A DNA stretch of 64,000 nucleotides from Megalobrama amblycephala. Its lineage: Eukaryota; Chordata; Actinopteri; Cypriniformes; Xenocyprididae. Positions 24,016-36,193 of this stretch are shown in pieces (the stretch's first letter is position 1; the number at the start of each line of letters is the position of its first letter). The stretch covers positions 24,271,142 to 24,335,141 of the forward strand of contig NC_063054.1 in NCBI RefSeq assembly GCF_018812025.1, read 5' to 3'. The notes below the pieces were generated by a model, which saw only the letters and a list, made by a program, of their open reading frames with translations, searched no databases and was not told the DNA's origin. The position numbers were made by a program, and so were the translations under genes.

Positions 24016-25153
24016 TAGAGATGTCCAGATCCGATCACGTGATCGGTGGTTTCAGACTCGATCGGAATCGGACGTTACCTCCCGATCAGGACTCGGATAT
24101 ATATGTATTAGGGGTGCAACGGTTCTCGGTAAAAAATCGAACCCTGCGGTTCTCCACTTACGGTTCGGTACGCACTTGCACTGCGGTCCATCTCGAATGA
24201 CGACGCATCTATTGGTTAATATGGTTTGTTTTAAAATAGCAACGTGGAAAACAGACAGAGTTCAGATAATGTATGTTTCAGTCGATGGATGCGCAAAACG
24301 TTACAACAACGATAATCAGAAAGCGTGGACAAAACAGTTACTCTTTGTAAACTGTTAACTGCGAGTGCCGTCTGCTCTAATGTCCAGTCATTTACGCCGT
24401 CATCGCCGTTGATAGCGCGAGCGCAGGTGAGACCTGAACAGCACACGTTGCTATCTGTGTTTAAACTAACTCATTTAAGCCTTGCTGATTTAAACCTTCA
24501 AGAACAAGACGCGAAAGAGAACTCGCGCGCGCTGTGAGAAGATTTGTGTGCGCTCATCCGAAGCGCGCACACGCTTATTTGCGTCAGCGCGCAAATACTG
24601 AGTTCTCTTTCAAGTCTTGCGCTTCAGCGGACAAATTCATACAAAAATTATGTCAACATGCCCGTCTTAGCGAGTATCCTAGCAAACATAGTCGGTTATG
24701 TCTTAAGTGAAGGTATATTAGTCGAGAAAGACAGCGCATGTGTAACAGTAGGCTATATGTACTGGATCGTGCATGTCTTATAGGGAAAAAAATATTCCTG
24801 CTGCATGTTTTTAATGTTAAATAAAACAACAAATAACAAAGAAATCACTCACTGCTCTTGACTGAATAGTTTTTGTAACTTCAATAATGATTAATCTTTA
24901 TTTATTTTATACAGTAAAGATAATATGCAGTGATATTTTATATTTGATTATCCATTTTCTGTACGTGAAAACTATTGTTAGATACCTGAAAAACCTGAAA
25001 AGCACTGTTCCTGGATCTGTTTTTTCGCTCTTCTTTATTCTTTTTTATGTATTATAGAAGTATCGGATCGGGACTCGGTATCGGTAGATACTCAAAATCA
25101 AATGACTCGGACTCGGACTCGAGGGCAAAAAAAACGTGATTGGGACATCCCTA
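24016..25153. mobile_element. hAT element with perfect 8-bp target duplication
   Basis: The left end is TAGAGATGTCCAGATCCGAT and the complement of the right end is TAGGGATGTCCCAATCACG. CTTGTAAT is duplicated exactly at 24008-24015 and 25154-25161. Subterminal CGGACTCGGA / ATCGGAATCGG words fit hAT. At 24109 a second hAT-like left end (TAGGGGTGCAACGG) appears with no matching right end, so this may be a composite. The interior is 1.1 kb with several short frames but no transposase motif. Confidence 0.87.
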
Positions 25154-25161
25154 CTTGTAAT

Positions 25162-28117
25162 TGCTCAAATTTAATCATTGTAACTTGTCCAAAAGCACAC
25201 TAGAGGCTGAACTTGATGAAGGCCTGGAGGTAAGATTTGTGATGCTATTTAAGTTAATGTCCTGATCTCAAAAACTTCACTGAATGATGTGAATGCAATC
25301 TATATTACGGGGAAAATATTTTCAAATGGGTTTATTAAATGGCTTTAAACCTCTACCCGTTCCTGGGTGGCACTGTGACCCTTGATTATGTTCATTAGGT
25401 TTAATGGTCTTGAACAGCACCAAGCGTAAGAAAATTACAGTGGAGCAGTTCGTGAAAAATGAGTGCAGCTGTGTCCACTAAGAAAAGAGGTTTGTGTTTA
25501 AACAACAGTTAATTAAAGAAACATCTTTACCTTATAACTATGCACCAGACTAAAATGTGTACACAAACACATAACTTATGAGAGAAACACAAAAAATTGC
25601 ACTTTTTGTGCAACACAGTTGGACAGTCCCTTTTTACCACAGTTCTACTGCAATTTGCTCTCAGGGGAAAAAGCTTCACACTCAAGCTCTTTGCGACACA
25701 GCTTTTATTTACAGGCTAGAGACTAATGGCCACAACACACACAATCATTTTATTAGCGCAAAGAGGTCTGTCAGAAGCATATTACTCACTGCAGGGCTTT
25801 CTTTATGCTGTATCAATAAGGAGACAGAAGAGAAACTGACACAAAGAGATAGCGAAATCCCATATTAGTCAGAAGGGTTGACCGTGGCAAAAACCACTTT
25901 AATGGAAGTGTTGAATTGCTAAAATGTGATTAACTCAGTGATACTCTAAAGTGCATAATGATTTAGTCCATGTTAATATGGAATGGCTTTATGACAGCAT
26001 TTAGAAAGATTATAGGATATGTCCATGTCCATCAGGGTAGTTCGGAATGTTCAGAAACAGACAGGAAATTAGGGAACATTTTCATCAGAGAGGCCAAGGA
26101 AAAATGACCTTTCCAATTTCCTGTGACACCCTTCCACTTCCTGCTCACTCTGTGTCTGACAAGCGAGCAGGCTGAAAAGAGGGGAGGAAAAATGACTGTC
26201 TTCAGGTGCTAAATGCATCTAATCGGCTGGAAACAGATTTTAACCCCTCACAGTGTGCTATTGTCTGCAGAGCGAGCCGCGTGGAGCTCAGTGGAAACTG
26301 ATACACTGAGGTCCAGCTCTGTGGAGACCACAAAGATGAGATAAACAGTGTAATTGGTTCACCACACACCCTCAGATCAGCACAGCCATATGGAGCCATA
26401 TAGAGCAACAGATTCTTGCCGAGACATACATCATGTCCAATAAATGCCACTGGCGAACACAGGGAAATTAGGATTAGTTTACAATCTTGACAGCACAATA
26501 AATCAGTTGGCTGATTGATTCAATCAAACAAAGGATTTTTTTGTCATGTGGCATCATTTTGCAGAAACAACCAGAATAAAAGTTTACAATATAGACAGGC
26601 CTCAGATTCTCCGTTCCTGCCGATCCATCTGAAGTGACCTAGCCTTTTCAGAGTCACAGCTGAGTGCCGCTGTAGCAGGGCTACTTCAAATAACAGATTT
26701 CACAGTCCAGAACATTAGCGCAGAGATCATATTGACAATTACGATCATGTATCTCTGGAGAGGTTTCATATCAGCTTGTTAAGGGAGTGGAGTCTCTCCT
26801 CAATACCGTGTTTTATGGACTCATATTCTAAAAAAGTTCACATCTACAACCATTAAACTGAAGGGCCCAGAACTGAACCTCAGTATAGCAGATTAAATGC
26901 TGAGTCTGACTCTCAAGCTGCAAAGTGTGTTACAGAACAGTCATTTGTAATATTATACACTTTTATGCTTAGCTTTATGTAAATATAATTTTATCATTAT
27001 CTCTCACTGAAAAGTCAGCATTAGAAGGAATCTTTTTTTTACCTATCCATTTGTTTGTCCATACTCCAATACAGAAAATAATAATGGAATTAAAAAATAG
27101 AAGTTAATAGAACTTTAGAATAGAATAGAATAGTGTATTTCAGTGTATGCCAATGCCTGAACAAACAACCTAACAGACAAACCAATTAAGAGATTTTTTT
27201 GTTGTTTTTTTACTGTAGCATTTTTACAGTCTTTTACTGTTAAAATCACAATAATTTTTATAGTGTAGCTCTGCTAATGACACACACACACAGAGCACAG
27301 ACTGCAGGCAGGCTGAATGTGTGCCAGTGAATGTTAAAGCAGACATTATCTGAATGTATAATTGACGAGGTGAGGGACGCTGGTAGGTGAGTGTAGATTG
27401 GGTGGTATGAGTGTGAGTGTGTATGTGTGTGAGGTTGGCACATGGGGTGCAGGAGGGCAGGTTGTCTTGAACAGGAACACACGAGAGAGGAATGGCTAAG
27501 CAGTCAGTAATTATTTCTAAATCAATATTATGACAGCAGGAGGAGAGAAGTGCACAGTCAAATCCCAGTTTGTCAGATTTCAGTCCGGCTCAGTCCTTTG
27601 TGCATCTGTAAACAGTGCTTTCTCTCGCTCACTCTTTTCTTTTTCTCTAGTGTGATTGATTACAGGGATATTCCTTGTGCGCAGGGCTGTTTGGAGATGC
27701 TGGAGAGGAAATGGGTATTGATCAGACATCTTAATGCGTGCACCTTTGTGTCGTGATCATTGCAAAGCCCACTTTAAATACAAGCTAGGCTTAGCTTTAT
27801 TACACACAATGCGGGTTTATTTTATCAATAATACATCCCTTAATCCCACTCATACTTAAAAAGGAGTTAGATTAACACTGAAAATCCTCACTAGAAGATG
27901 TTCTGACAAACCTGCATTAAAGTGTCGGGTCAATAGAAAATAGACAGAAGATCTATGGGGGAAAGTCCAATCTCATATAGGCTAATTATGTCTGATAACT
28001 CATTTCTTCAGGTCTTGCTCTATCTGTATTATTTCTCACATCAGGGGCTATCCTAAATCCTGAGACCTGCTGATCAGACCAGATGTGATGATAAATGTGA
28101 TCTTTCCATTTAGCAGG
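25162..28117. other. Unassigned non-coding stretch
   Basis: No gene or repeat terminus recognised. Short frames at 25578-25868 and 26202-26498 lack domains. Confidence 0.55.
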
Positions 28118-28147
28118 AAAAAAAAAAAAATAATAATAATAATAAAA

Positions 28148-28213
<66 letters not shown>
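28118..28213 (+). repeat. Compound A-run, (TAA)n and (AT)n microsatellite
   Basis: Poly-A at 28118-28130, about five TAA units, more A, then an essentially pure (AT)n of about 32 units at 28150-28213. It directly abuts the end of the split element that follows. Confidence 0.97.
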
Positions 28214-28219
<6 letters not shown>

Positions 28220-28481
28220 CGCAATGAGCAAATTTTAGTAATAAAAATTAGTTTTTGATATTTTCACAATCTATTAACTGATTTGTTGGAATCAGAGAAT
28301 GACTAAGCTACACCAGTTTGAAGTCGATAGAGTCAGCAGAGTCAATTTTTAGAAAAATCAAGTTAAAGTTTTCTGAAGGTTCCAAAACAAAATCACCTAC
28401 CAACCATATGTTAAAATCCCTGTTAATAACACCTAATTTGAGACACACCTTATCAAAACCAAATATCCATAGGAAAATATA

Positions 28482-30018
28482 CAGTATCTCACAAAAGTGA
28501 GTACACCCCTCACATTTCAGCAACCATTTTAGTATATCTTCTCAAGGGACAATACTATAGAAATGAAACTTAGTAGTCAATGTGCTCCTTGTATAGCAGT
28601 ATAGATTTACTGTCCACTGAAAATAACTTAACATACAGCCATTACTGTCAAACTAGCTGGCAACAAAAGTGAGTACACCCTTGTATGTTCACAACAGTTG
28701 TATGTTAACCATGCAAACCACATGTCCTATTCATCATGTTCATGTTTTTGTCTGCTTGACAGGACCATACAAATGTGTGGATCTTGTATAAGAGCAGTTA
28801 AAATTTGGTGCTTTGAGTACAATTCTCTCATACTGATCACTGGATGTTCAACATGGCACCTCATGGCAAATAACTCTCTGAGGATTTGAGTATTAGAATT
28901 GTTGCTCGCCACAAAGATGGCCTAGGCTATAAGAAGATCGGTAATACCATGAAACTGAGTTACAGCACAGTGGCCAGGGTCATAAAGAGAGGTTCTCCAA
29001 GACGGGTTCCACTCAGAACAGGCCAAAGAAGTTGAATCAAAGAAGTTGAGACCTTGTGCTGTGCGTCAGGTGCAGAAGCTGGCTTCAAAAAACAGATGCA
29101 TGAGTGCTGCCAGCATTGTTTTAGAGGTTGCAGAAGCGGAAGGTCAGCTTGTCAGTGCTCAGACCATACGCCATGTCTGTTTGCATGGCCATCGTCCCAG
29201 AAGGAAGCCTCTTCTGAAGCTGGCTCACAAGAAAGCCCGCAAACAGTTTGCTGAAGACAACCTGTCAAAGAGCGTGAATTACTGGAACCATGTCATGTGG
29301 TCTGATGAGACTAAGATAAACTTGTTTGGCTCAGATGGTGTCCAGCATGTGTGCTGACGCCCTGGTGAGGAGTACCAAGAAAATTGTGTTTTGCCTACAG
29401 TCAAGCACGGTGGTGGTAGCATCATGGTCTGGGGCTGCATGATTGCTGCTGGTAGTGGGGAGCTCGGCTTCATTGAGGGAAACATGGATTCCAACATGTA
29501 CTGTGACATTCTGAAGCAGAACATGATGCCCTTCCTTCAGAAACTGGGCTAAACGGCATGATAATGACCCCAAACACACCGCCAAGATGACCACTGCCTT
29601 GCTGAGGAAGCTGAAGGTGAAGGAGTGGCCAGGTATGTCTCCAGAACTGAACCCTATTGAGCACCTGTGGGGCATCCTCAAGCGGAAGGTGTCTAACATC
29701 CAGCAGCTCCGTGATGTCATTATGGAGAAGTTGAAGAGCATCCCAGCATCAACCTGTGCAGCTCTGGTGAATTCCATGCCAGACACAGTTTTGACAGGTT
29801 CACTTAGGGTGTACTCACTTTTGTTGCCAGTTATTTAGACAATAATGGCTGTATGTTGAGTTATTTTCAGAGGACAGTAAATCTGTACTGCTATGCAAGC
29901 TGCACATTGTCTACTCTAAAGTATATCCAATTTTCATTTCTATAGTATTGTCCCTTGAGAACATATAATAAAATGGATGCTGAAATGTGAGTGGTGTACT
30001 CACTTTTGTGAGATACTG
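28482..30018 (+). mobile_element. Tc1-type transposon, complete ends, dead transposase
   Basis: A 1,537-bp element with inverted ends CAGTATCTCACAAAAGTGAG on each side, flanked by TA. Each end of about 200 bp has a second inner copy of the motif AAAAGTGAGTACACCC (outer 28488-28510, inner 28661-28682; mirrored at 29806-29829 and 29993-30018). This is the IR/DR arrangement known for Tc1 elements of fish. The target is the family H element, whose uninterrupted relative at about 62120-62145 shows the empty site. Confidence 0.95.
28853..29838 (+). pseudogene. Tc1 transposase pseudogene (DDE family)
   Basis: It would bind the element's inverted repeats and carry out cut-and-paste transposition. 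The start is taken at the ATG encoding MAPHGK. The HTH region (GYKKIGNTMKLSYSTVARV) is readable, then the catalytic segments: D in WSDETKINLF (codon 29304), D in DNDPKHTA (29560) and E in NPIEHLWG (29659). The D-to-E spacing is 32 residues where Tc1 has 34, so two codons seem lost. Further breaks are stop TAA at 28871, frame change with stop near 29033-29045, stop TGA at 29355, and a deletion with frame change near 29550-29560. It is certainly inactive. Confidence 0.93.
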
Positions 30019-30442
30019 TATATATTAAACTTTTTTACTTCAATATTCTGAAGTACTGTAATTCTGTTTATATGTGTATCGGGATCGCGCGCTGTCAGAG
30101 GCGTCATTGTACGCACGTGTATCTGTCAATCAGCACGAGTAAGATCGATTTGTTTACATCAGCATGAGTTTGAAAATCACATTTCATTGGTTCAGACTCA
30201 TGCCATCAAAAATTCGCTATGAATATTCACAAAGTTGGAATGCTGCGATTTGAAAAGTTGAAAAGTTGCTGAAAGAAAGTGTGAGTGGTGAAGCGAGCAG
30301 AGAAAAATGGCATTTTTCATGGACAAAGGAAAGGTACTCCTCTCAGAAAACACAAATAAAGATACTTTTAGATATTTAATTGCTATTTGAAGCATTTGGA
30401 TTGCTAGATGAGGGCTTAATGAACTCATGTTTCTTGAACACC

Positions 30443-30502
30443 AAATCAGACTATTAGAATGATTTCTGTGACACTAAAGACTGATGTAATGGCCGCTAAA
30501 AA
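30443..30502 (+). mobile_element. Family K fragment
   Basis: ATTAGAATGATTTCTG then TGACACTAAAGACTG match the middle of the family K copy at 6805-7222. Only about 60 bp is recognisable. Confidence 0.6.
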
Positions 30503-33476
30503 TATATATTCTCTGCATAACAATGAGATTTGAGAATGATTCAAAAAGTACCTTGTGTGTTGACATTTTTTTGTTTAAACCCTAAAATAAATTATGTTTA
30601 TTACCAACTGAATTTTAAATAGATTTTTGCATATATTTACATGCTCACGTTAAGAGAGAACATCATTTCATTGTATTTTTATTAGAAGGTCGAAGTCTCC
30701 AGCAAATTGGCTTTTTCTTAAATGGAATGATTCTGTAGACAGGAGGAAATATTGTTTGGTTTAAAGGAGTTAGTTTGAGAAGGAATAATTGGACCTCAAA
30801 GCTCACAATAGGCTCTTAATGACATCCTCCTTGAGAATATTCCTTCCTTGCTCTTTTTAAAGGGGCTGAACGCCAACTAAAATGCTCCATGTGCAGACTT
30901 GTAAATTGGTAGAAAAAGGATATTGAAGGTTGTTTCTGTGGAAAAAGCAAAGAGGAGGTGAAAGCTCTTTGCTGCACTGTGGGAAAGGGACCACTTAACC
31001 TTCAGGCCTTGACTAACAACCCACACTAAACTCCAACAGAAAGATGACATACTGTATGCAAATTAACAGTCACTGAACAGACCCTCTTAAACACTTGGGG
31101 TCGTTTCTATGATTGCTGATTTACAAATCTGACTAGAAAGGAGAAAACAAACTCCAGCACAGCTCTGCCATGTTTAAAAGCACGTATAAACATGGGAATC
31201 TTAATAAGAAAAATGCAAAAATGCATACAGGCAGCTGCCTTTTAAGGCAGCATTCTAATTGTGACTGACTTTCATAAGTAACCAATTTGAAATGCTCTAC
31301 ATTGACAGCAACTCCACGCCATGCAAAAAAACGTTTCACACAAGAGTGACTCAGCATGACACAAAACTGATTTTTGTAGATTTTAACATTAGCATGTTGC
31401 TGTAAGTTTGAATAAAGTTTGATATCCTCCAACTGGATGGAATCATATATGAAGCTAAAATAAATAAATATATAAAAATCTGAGTCTGTGTCCATTATGC
31501 ACTACATGATTTTCTGTGAAATCTGTCAACTCTGACTCCCAAAAAATTTGCAAACTGGCTCTGACTTTCGGCAACTATGGTCGACTGGTCCAGACTGCAA
31601 ATCCTGGCAAAAATCTAGGCAAAAGTTGTGCAGTGCATTCCAGTCTTAAGCTAAATGATGTGATGCTCTAATAAGAATAAAATTCACAGCACACAGAAAT
31701 ATTGAGCACAACGATCAATTTTTATTTACATGCCTGATATGTTTCAGTACTAAATAAAATGCATGTTTTTATAATCAACAGCTACTATTGCTCATGTACA
31801 CGATAATGTCCCTGCACTCTTTTCTGCTCTTTGTAATGCAGATAACAGCATTAAAATCAGGGTTAAACTGTGTAAGTGGTTTGACCCAAATGTCAAAGAC
31901 TCATCTACCATTTTATCAAGTCTAATATGTAAGACATTTATGTATTTGATCCCAAGTTGTTCACTAATAACCTAACAAATCCCTTCTCAATGAAACTATT
32001 CTTCTATTCGTCTCCTCCTCTGCCCTTTCACCAGTTCACACAGATCATCTCTGCCAATCTCTTCATCACTCACACCCTTCAGTCTCTTCTACCACCTTTG
32101 CTTTCAACACCTCTCTCTCTTTCTCGTTCTCTCTCACCTTCCACCACTTAGTGACCAAGAGCCAAACTCAACATCCCCACCTGAGCCCAAGGTCACAGTC
32201 TTGCCGGGGAAATAAACACCCGTCCTCTTCCTCTCTTGCTCATGCTGTTACCACAACATTATCTCACCTAAAAGAGCATTAATAACCTGAAAGAGGGAAT
32301 ATTCTAGCAAGGTCACTACAGTCCAATGAGATAAATCTCATAATGATATTTATGGTTATTTCACTAACAAAGACAACAACAGTAAAAAAAAGCACATTCA
32401 AATTCATTAGTGGTGCTGTCTTTACTCAGTCACACAGCCTGTTTAGTGACAAAACTAATGAAAGAAGGACATAGTAAAATGGATATGAACAGCAACTGAG
32501 GCTTCTGTTAGATGAAAGACTCATTTAATACAAGCAGGCCTTTTTACTTCCTCCCTGATTAAAAGATGCTTCCTTCTGCTCAGTGTGATGATATAAGCTG
32601 TCCTAATGACTCCATAATGCTACTGGAGATTTTTGGGTAATTAAATATAAATCACATCCTGCAGTGTAGAATGCTATACTACATCTAAAACTACTTTAAA
32701 CTATGTTTTAAACTTTAAATGCCTCTTACTGAATATTAATTGAGAGAATTCATATATATATATTTTTTTTAAAGTCACATTGCAGGATCATATAAAAAAC
32801 TTCAGAAGACAGAAACCAAAACCTAAAATAATCAAATCACAAAATAACTATAAATGCCTCCAAAGTCCTAATCACTGCTCATTTCAGCCATTTATAGACC
32901 TTGAATTAATACCTTCATTATCACAGGCAACATATGGTTGTCATCATGACTTTCCTTCATGTCATGAAAATTATGCATTCAAAGAAATCTGTATATGTCA
33001 AGCTGGATTGAGTAATAATTCTACTTCGCAACACAAGAATTTTCACTTCCTCTTTCAAACTGGCTCTGATCAATATAGAAGCATTCATCCATTAAAGGCT
33101 GAAGGCAACTAAACCAAAAACATCAAGTGAATGCACATCTGCGTGGTCGCTCCTTCTATTGCTAACATGTCGGCTGCAGCAGAATTGAATACAGTAAAGG
33201 CTTTCAAAAAACCTGCAGTAAACAGCGCTAAAGGCTTTTTTGTGTTCTAATCAAGTGAAATGCCTCTGGTGGATGCTGACTGACAGAAACTGATTGCAGA
33301 CAGGCTGAAATTCGGGGGAACAAATGCAAGGTTTAAAGGACAAAAAAATTGCACTGATTTCATATAGCTTCATGACTGTTATTGTGAACTGATTTGCTTT
33401 TTTCTTTCAGAATACACTTTATATAAGAGTTATTATAGTTATTATTGTATATAATAATAATAAAATTAAATCAATT

Positions 33477-33478
<2 letters not shown>

Positions 33479-33545
<67 letters not shown>
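33479..33545 (+). repeat. (CT)n(CA)n compound microsatellite
   Basis: About 10 CT units switch directly into about 23 CA units, both essentially pure. Confidence 0.97.
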
Positions 33546-33547
<2 letters not shown>

Positions 33548-34976
33548 AATAAGCTGACAGCCCAATAAAATACACAAAAACAACATACCTAATGCTCAAA
33601 GTCAATAGATCACATGAAGATAAACACTGCAGACTAACAGATATAAAACCAGAGATGATCAGTAACTCAATTACCCAACAGAACAAAATCTAATTAGTCT
33701 AAGAGCACTAGGGACACACACACTGTAAACACATATGGATACACACACATACAAAAACAACAACAAACATCCCTTGTGGATCTTTAAGTTCTAAACCTTC
33801 ACATTTAAATGTTGTGATCATCTTTTTTACTTACTTGCTTAGAAAACTGTGAACAAAGGCAACATGAGCCAGAGAAAACAGCTGCTGAACCCACCATGAG
33901 AATAATGACATGTCTGGCAAATTCTCACAGCCGTGTCTATGGTAAATAGGACTCTTCTTAGCCCAATGAAGATAAATCATGTGGGTCTTTGGCCTTAAAT
34001 CTCAGACATTAATTAGAACTAGCATTTAACCAGAATGGTGCCTAAAATGCAAGGTTTGGACCAACATGGACTCTCATCTCAGTTCACTAATAATGGCCAT
34101 CACTGTAATTGGCTAAATGCATCTAAAATATTCAAATACCTTTGTGGAGAAGCAGTGTCTGCATATACAGTATGTGTGTGTTTTCATGCGAGCTTAATTT
34201 ATTCAACCTCCTCATCGTCATGAGCAACAGCCTCTGAGCACTGAAAATCCAATCAGGAAGGAGGAAAAAACACAGCAAGTGGCGTTGAATAACAGCCTAA
34301 TGAGTCTGGTATTTAGCCACAGATGTACACACACTCACATATACACAGCACTGATTAGGGGAAAGAGGTTTGATATTCAGCTCTATATATAACCAAATTA
34401 ATATTACACTGTTAGTGTGTGTGCGTGTGCGTGTGTGTGTGGTATTTTCATGATCAATCACTGTAGTGCTCGATCACTGCAGGAATGCTCGTTCAAATGC
34501 TGCCTTAATTACGGTGGTTTTGTTTGTTTGTGTGTGTGTATATGTGTGTGTGCGCTCTGGGGGAGAAGCCGGTGTGCATATCAATGATTCCACAGCATAT
34601 GGCTGAATGTCTCAGGTGCAGTCAGGATACCAGGGGTTTAAAAAAGACAGGTTGATTCATTAGAAGAAAGACTACAGATTAAAGAGAGACAGAGACAGAT
34701 AGGATGGCAGAAGAAGGCAAGCTGTAGAACCTGACATCATGAGTAGCTATCTGTCAATGAAATACTGCAACCAGTATTTAAAATGAACTTTTTCACTAAC
34801 CAGCCAATTTGGCTACTAAATTTTGAAGTTACCAGCGATTCAGATCTTCTTCTAGACAAAACAAAAATACCAGAAATAAACCAGAAATAAATCTGATTCT
34901 GAATTATTGTATTGCTTTTCGGCTTTACAACAGAAAGTCACTGTTTGCGGATACTATTCAAATAAAATAAAATGGA

Positions 34977-35003
34977 AACAAACAAACAAACAAACAAAAA
35001 AAA
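34977..35003 (+). repeat. (AAAC)n microsatellite
   Basis: About five AAAC units ending in a short A run. Confidence 0.9.
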
Positions 35004-35212
35004 GCTGTCCTTGACTTCTCTTATAATTGCCATGAGTTTATCTGCATCAATAAAGACGCAATAAAGAGGCTAGAATGTTTTTTGACCAAAAATCTTGGAC
35101 ACTTGGCATTTATGAGAATGGGTTGGACTAAGTGGCCTCTTAATTTTCTCCTAGGGCTCTGGCGAAGCGTTAACTGGTCGTACAGCAGACGGGAAGCACC
35201 CGTCGCGGACAT

Positions 35213-35285
35213 CTCAGATAGGCTTATCGCTCAGTGGTCGCGTCATTCTGTACTTGCATTCTCAGGTTCAAGGCGCCAGTCCCAA
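35213..35285 (+). other. tRNA-like pol III box pair, probably a tRNA-derived repeat or decayed tRNA
   Basis: TCGCTCAGTGG at 35227-35237 resembles box A and GGTTCAAGGCG at 35265-35275 resembles box B, about 28 bp apart, a tRNA-like spacing. The flanks do not fold into a convincing acceptor stem and no anticodon arm is clear. The neighbouring CpG-rich sequence (35150-35220) differs from the AT-rich surroundings, so a SINE head is more likely than a tRNA gene. Confidence 0.3.
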
Positions 35286-35901
35286 ACAGTCAACATAATC
35301 ACAATACAGGCAAAAGCTAACTTCAAGAATGTACAAAGTTTCGAATAAAGATATTTGAAAAGCACAAACAGAATATATATATTTTTTCTATATGAAGTAT
35401 ATTTATTCAAGCCACAAAAACAAACCTTTTACTGAAAAATACACAATACACAATCTCCTAGGGTGAAGTCAGTACGTACATATATTTGTCCTAAATATTG
35501 TATTTTATTGAAAAAACTATGTGAGTGACGCTGTGGTGCGACATAATTTTGAACAGCCGGAGTTGTAGTTGGGTGTCGCCAGTGTGTGTATGGTCATAAA
35601 GAACAATTTCACGTCGTTTTGCTAATGTTTGAGGCTCCTTTTAGGGGAAGGGCTCTGATAGTGATGCCATGCAAAGCAATAGAACATAATTTATGAATCA
35701 TAACCCGCCAAATTGGCTAGTGTGTTGATATGCATTTGGCGGGTGTTCATTTCAAACCCCGAATCACAACATATCTGTTGTGGTTTGAGAATAATGAAAA
35801 ACAATAATTATACAAGCAGATGATGTTAATTACAATTAATTTTTTTATTTGCTGGATACAGTGTGAGGACGTTCAGCCATTAAAAAGAGTCAGCTGTCCA
35901 G

Positions 35902-35920
35902 AACACACACACACACACAC
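35902..35920 (+). repeat. (AC)n microsatellite
   Basis: Short pure AC run of about 9 units. Confidence 0.9.
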
Positions 35921-35980
35921 TAGTGTAAAAGTCGATGACAATGATTTGTATTATCATTGCTATTTATTTTACAATTTACA

Positions 35981-35999
35981 TTTTTTTTTTTTTTTTTTT
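35981..35999 (+). repeat. Poly-T tract
   Basis: 19 consecutive T residues just before a family K fragment. Confidence 0.95.
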
Positions 36000-36004
36000 A
36001 TTAT

Positions 36005-36193
36005 TACAATGATTTCTGAAGGATCATGTGGTACTGACTGAAAACTGAGCTTTGACATGACAGAAATAGTTTTCCATTTTAATATATTTTAATATTTATT
36101 TTAAATAGTAAGAATATTTCACAGTATTACTGTTTACTACATTTTTGATCGAATAAATGCAGACTAACATAAAAGACTTCTTTCAAAGACATT
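36005..36193 (+). mobile_element. Family K copy, right half
   Basis: It contains ATTTCTGAAGGATCATGTG, GAATATTTCACAGTATTACTG and TCGAATAAATGCAG as in the other copies. The left half is missing. Confidence 0.7.

Larger units (their letters stand above)
28214..30442 (-). mobile_element. Family H element, minus strand, split by a Tc1 insertion and truncated at both ends
   Basis: Segments 28214-28481 and 30019-30442 are inverted homologues of the intact copy at 61434-62416. For example GAAGTCGATAGAGTCAGC at 28320 matches the complement of 62260-62277, and CATGGACAAAGGAAAGGTAC at 30318 matches the complement near 61640. The terminal inverted repeat is missing at both ends: at the left it is replaced by the AT microsatellite and at the right it fades into a family K fragment. 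Non-coding here. Confidence 0.85.
30503..35976. other. Unassigned non-coding stretch with microsatellites
   Basis: No gene supported over about 5.5 kb. The 120-codon frame at 31133-31495 and the 110-codon frame at 32780-33112 lack recognisable domains and sit in AT-rich sequence. Confidence 0.55.

Noticed and set aside
27986..28231. Minus-strand frame with alternating Ile-Tyr
   Set aside because: It is a direct translation of the AT microsatellite.
33498..33686. Frame ending in repeated Cys-Val
   Set aside because: It is produced by the CA microsatellite.
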